Part shown: piece after piece, positions 5,319 to 6,848 of the stretch
Layout of the letters: each line of letters begins with the position of its first letter
Position numbering within the stretch: the stretch's first letter is position 1
Origin: Gaiellasilicea sp051005735
GTDB lineage: Bacteria; Actinomycetota; Thermoleophilia; Gaiellales; Gaiellaceae
Direction: 5' to 3'
Assembly (NCBI GenBank): GCA_051005735.1
Contig: JBPCJB010000132.1
Location: forward strand, 1-6,848
DNA length: 6,848 nucleotides
The notes under the pieces: generated by a model
The model's input: only the letters and a program-made list of their open reading frames with translations
What the model was told of the DNA's origin: nothing
The model's database searches: none
Made by a program: the position numbers and the translations under genes

Positions 5319-5382
5319 GGGGAGTGGAAGCTTCGGCGAGCGTCCTACCAACCCGGGACGCTCGCCCAAGCCTCCACTCTCC
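5319..5382 (+). promoter_or_regulatory. Long rpsO-pnp intergenic hairpin, candidate RNase III substrate
   Basis: The arm 5319-5345 pairs with 5356-5382 around a 10-nt loop (5346-5355). The inner stem GGCGAGCGTCC (5335-5345) with GGACGCTCGCC (5356-5366) is perfect over 11 bp. After one C-C mismatch (5334/5367) the outer stem 5319-5333 with 5368-5382 has one A-C mismatch (5329/5372) and one G-U pair (5321/5380). No U-tract follows, so it is not a standard Rho-independent terminator. In E. coli and Streptomyces the rpsO-pnp spacer holds an RNase III-cut hairpin used in PNPase autoregulation. Position and length here match that role. Confidence 0.75.
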
Positions 5383-5399
5383 ACCAAGCAGAGTGGAGG
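5371..5399 (+). promoter_or_regulatory. Alternative hairpin sequestering the pnp Shine-Dalgarno
   Basis: CCTCCACTCT (5371-5380) is perfectly complementary over 10 bp to AGAGTGGAGG (5390-5399), with a 9-nt loop (5381-5389). The 3' arm contains GGAGG (5395-5399), the Shine-Dalgarno of pnp, 9 nt before the ATG at 5409. The 5' arm is also part of the 3' arm of the longer hairpin 5319-5382, so the two structures cannot form together. When the long hairpin forms, the Shine-Dalgarno is free; when it does not, this hairpin can block translation. The pairing is seen in the sequence; the regulatory outcome is inferred. Confidence 0.6.
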
Positions 5400-5408
5400 A
5401 GAAAAAGG

Positions 5409-6848
5409 ATGAGTATCGCTACCGAGCGCATCGCCTCGGTCACCGTCGAGATCGGCGGCAAGGAGATGGTCTTCGAGACCGGCAAGCTCGCCAAGCAGGC
5501 GGACGGCGCCGTTGTCGTCCGGTCGGGCGACACTATGGTGCTCGCGACCGCGGTCGGACGGACGGAGGCGCGAGAGGGCGCCGACTTCTTTCCGCTGACA
5601 ATCGACGTCGAGGAGCGCGCCTATGCGGCCGGCAAGATCCCCGGCGGCTTCTTCAAGCGTGAGGGGAAAGCCACCGAGCGCGCAACGCTGACCGCTCGGA
5701 TGATCGACCGCCCGATCCGGCCGCTCTGGCCGAAGGGTTTCCGCAACGAGGTTCAGGTGATCTGCACTGTGCTCAGCGCGGACCTGGTCATCCCGCACGA
5801 CATCCTGTGCATCAACGGAGCCTCGGCCGCTCTGATGCTCTCGCCGCTGCCCTTCTTCGGGCCGGTGGGCGCTGTGCGCGTCGGCCGGATCGACGACGAG
5901 TGGGTTCTCAACCCGACGCACCACGAGAACTTCGAGGTGTCGTCGCTCGACCTGATCGTCGTCGGCACGAAGGACGGTCTGACGATGGTCGAGGCCGGCG
6001 CCGACGAGATTCCCGACGAGTTGCTGCTCGAGGCGCTCGAGCTCGCGCACGTCGAGATCCGGAAGCTCTGCGACGCGCAGGAGGATCTGCGTGCCCAGGC
6101 CGGCAAGGCAAAGTGGCTCGACTCGGACGTCACCGTGGAGATCGAGTCGTCTCACGGACACACGATCTGGGAGCGGATCCAGGAGGACGGGCTCCGGGAG
6201 GGCGCCGCCGTCACCGACGATCTCCTGGTCGAGATCGCGGGCGCGACGTCGATGGACTCGACCGAGTCGGACATCGAGCGCCAGCTGCAGGTTCGCGCGA
6301 GCCTCGCGATGCTGCTCGAGAAGCAGCGCCTCGTGGCCGTCGAAGGCCCTGTCCGCGAGCAGTTCGAGAACGACCTCCGGGCTCTCACGGACGCCGAGCA
6401 GGATTCGAAGGAGCTGAAGTCGGCCAAGCGCCACCTCCTCTTCGAGCGGATCGTCGACGGAGTCGAGCTGCCGTTCCCGGTAGGCCCGGCCACGACCGAT
6501 GGCGGCGCGCCGCAGGTCAAGGACAGCCTGACCAAGGGTTACGTCAAGAAGGCCGCGGAGGCGATCTACAAGGATCTCGTCCGCAAGAAGATCGCGGTCG
6601 ACAAGCGGCGGCCGGACGGACGCGGGACGGAGGAGATCCGCGAGGTCGACTGCGAGGTCACGGTCTCACCGCGGGCGCACGGCTCAGGTCTCTTCCAGCG
6701 CGGTCAGACACAGGTCTTGAGCCTCGTGAAGCTCGGCACGACCAAGGAAGGCCAGCGGATCGACGATCTCTCCCTCGAGACGGATCGGCGCTTCATGCAC
6801 CACTACAACTTCCCGCCGTATTCGGTGGGGGAGACGGGCTTCATGCGC
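5409..6848 (+). CDS. pnp: Polyribonucleotide nucleotidyltransferase (PNPase), N-terminal 480 residues (cut by window edge)
   Basis: PNPase is a trimeric 3'-5' phosphorolytic exoribonuclease. The first RNase PH-like core shows 'GDTMVLATAVG', 'GADFFPLTIDVEERAYAAGKIPGGFFKREG' (with FFKR at 81-84, where E. coli has FFRR), 'IDRPIRPLWPKGF', 'INGASAALMLS' and 'TMVEAGADEI'. A helical linker follows, then the second core begins at 'RRPDGRGTEEIREVDCEV' (400-417) and continues through 'PRAHGSGLFQRGQTQVLSL' and 'FMHHYNFPPYSVGETGF', where the window ends. The second catalytic site and the KH and S1 domains lie beyond the window. From Trp236 to Asp403 the linker is about 80 residues longer than the matching part of E. 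coli PNPase. The ATG at 5409 has the Shine-Dalgarno GGAGG at 5395-5399 and gives the expected N-terminus, four residues longer than E. coli up to the DFFPLT motif. It is probably cotranscribed with rpsO and controlled by the intergenic hairpins. Confidence 0.97.
   Translation, partial: MSIATERIASVTVEIGGKEMVFETGKLAKQADGAVVVRSGDTMVLATAVGRTEAREGADFFPLTIDVEERAYAAGKIPGGFFKREGKATERATLTARMIDRPIRPLWPKGFRNEVQVICTVLSADLVIPHDILCINGASAALMLSPLPFFGPVGAVRVGRIDDEWVLNPTHHENFEVSSLDLIVVGTKDGLTMVEAGADEIPDELLLEALELAHVEIRKLCDAQEDLRAQAGKAKWLDSDVTVEIESSHGHTIWERIQEDGLREGAAVTDDLLVEIAGATSMDSTESDIERQLQVRASLAMLLEKQRLVAVEGPVREQFENDLRALTDAEQDSKELKSAKRHLLFERIVDGVELPFPVGPATTDGGAPQVKDSLTKGYVKKAAEAIYKDLVRKKIAVDKRRPDGRGTEEIREVDCEVTVSPRAHGSGLFQRGQTQVLSLVKLGTTKEGQRIDDLSLETDRRFMHHYNFPPYSVGETGFMR

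Noticed and set aside
5319..5382. Rho-independent terminator after rpsO
   Set aside because: The hairpin is strong but is followed by ACCAAGCAGAG rather than a T-run, and it lies between two genes normally cotranscribed.
5316..6434. Open frame of 372 codons on the - strand opposite pnp
   Set aside because: Antisense shadow of pnp with no recognisable motif and no ribosome binding site.

Overview
This is a GC-rich bacterial chromosomal window holding a conserved translation, RNA-processing and cofactor gene neighbourhood: rbfA, nrnA, truB and ribF, then rpsO and pnp, all on the + strand. The strong GC bias at third codon positions, the tight overlaps, the GGT-like protein with DPRR near its C-terminus and the style of the S15 and PNPase sequences suggest an actinomycetote, probably of a deep lineage such as Thermoleophilia. 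That placement is inference from sequence style, not from a marker search.

Left edge (1-431): the start of a secreted LVIVD-repeat-type protein on the - strand, cut off by the window. It diverges from rbfA. The 40-bp gap holds a symmetric TANNNTA element that could act as the -10 box in both directions. Positions 432-3268 form a compact operon, rbfA (ribosome maturation), nrnA (DHH-DHHA1 nanoRNase/pAp phosphatase), truB (tRNA U55 pseudouridine synthase, short at the C-terminus) and ribF (FMN/FAD synthesis). Neighbouring genes overlap by 1 to 20 nt and have no recognisable Shine-Dalgarno sequences, so translation is probably coupled. A small CxxC...CxxC zinc-ribbon ORF follows 12 nt after ribF.

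Positions 3507-4874 carry, on the - strand, a single-chain GGT-fold Ntn hydrolase without a signal peptide. It overlaps the zinc-ribbon gene tail to tail and separates the rbfA-ribF block from rpsO-pnp. In many bacteria these two blocks lie close together, so this looks like a local insertion or rearrangement.

Right part (4875-6848): a divergent intergenic region with a probable rpsO promoter and leader, rpsO (S15), a 112-nt spacer rich in structure, and the first 480 codons of pnp. The spacer holds a nearly perfect stem of about 26 pairs. The 3' arm of that stem is also perfectly complementary to the pnp Shine-Dalgarno region, which gives two mutually exclusive folds. This is the most interesting signal in the window because it offers a simple sequence-level model for PNPase autoregulation. 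The PNPase also has a linker domain about 80 residues longer than that of the E. coli enzyme.

I see no tRNA, rRNA, CRISPR array, insertion sequence or phage gene.
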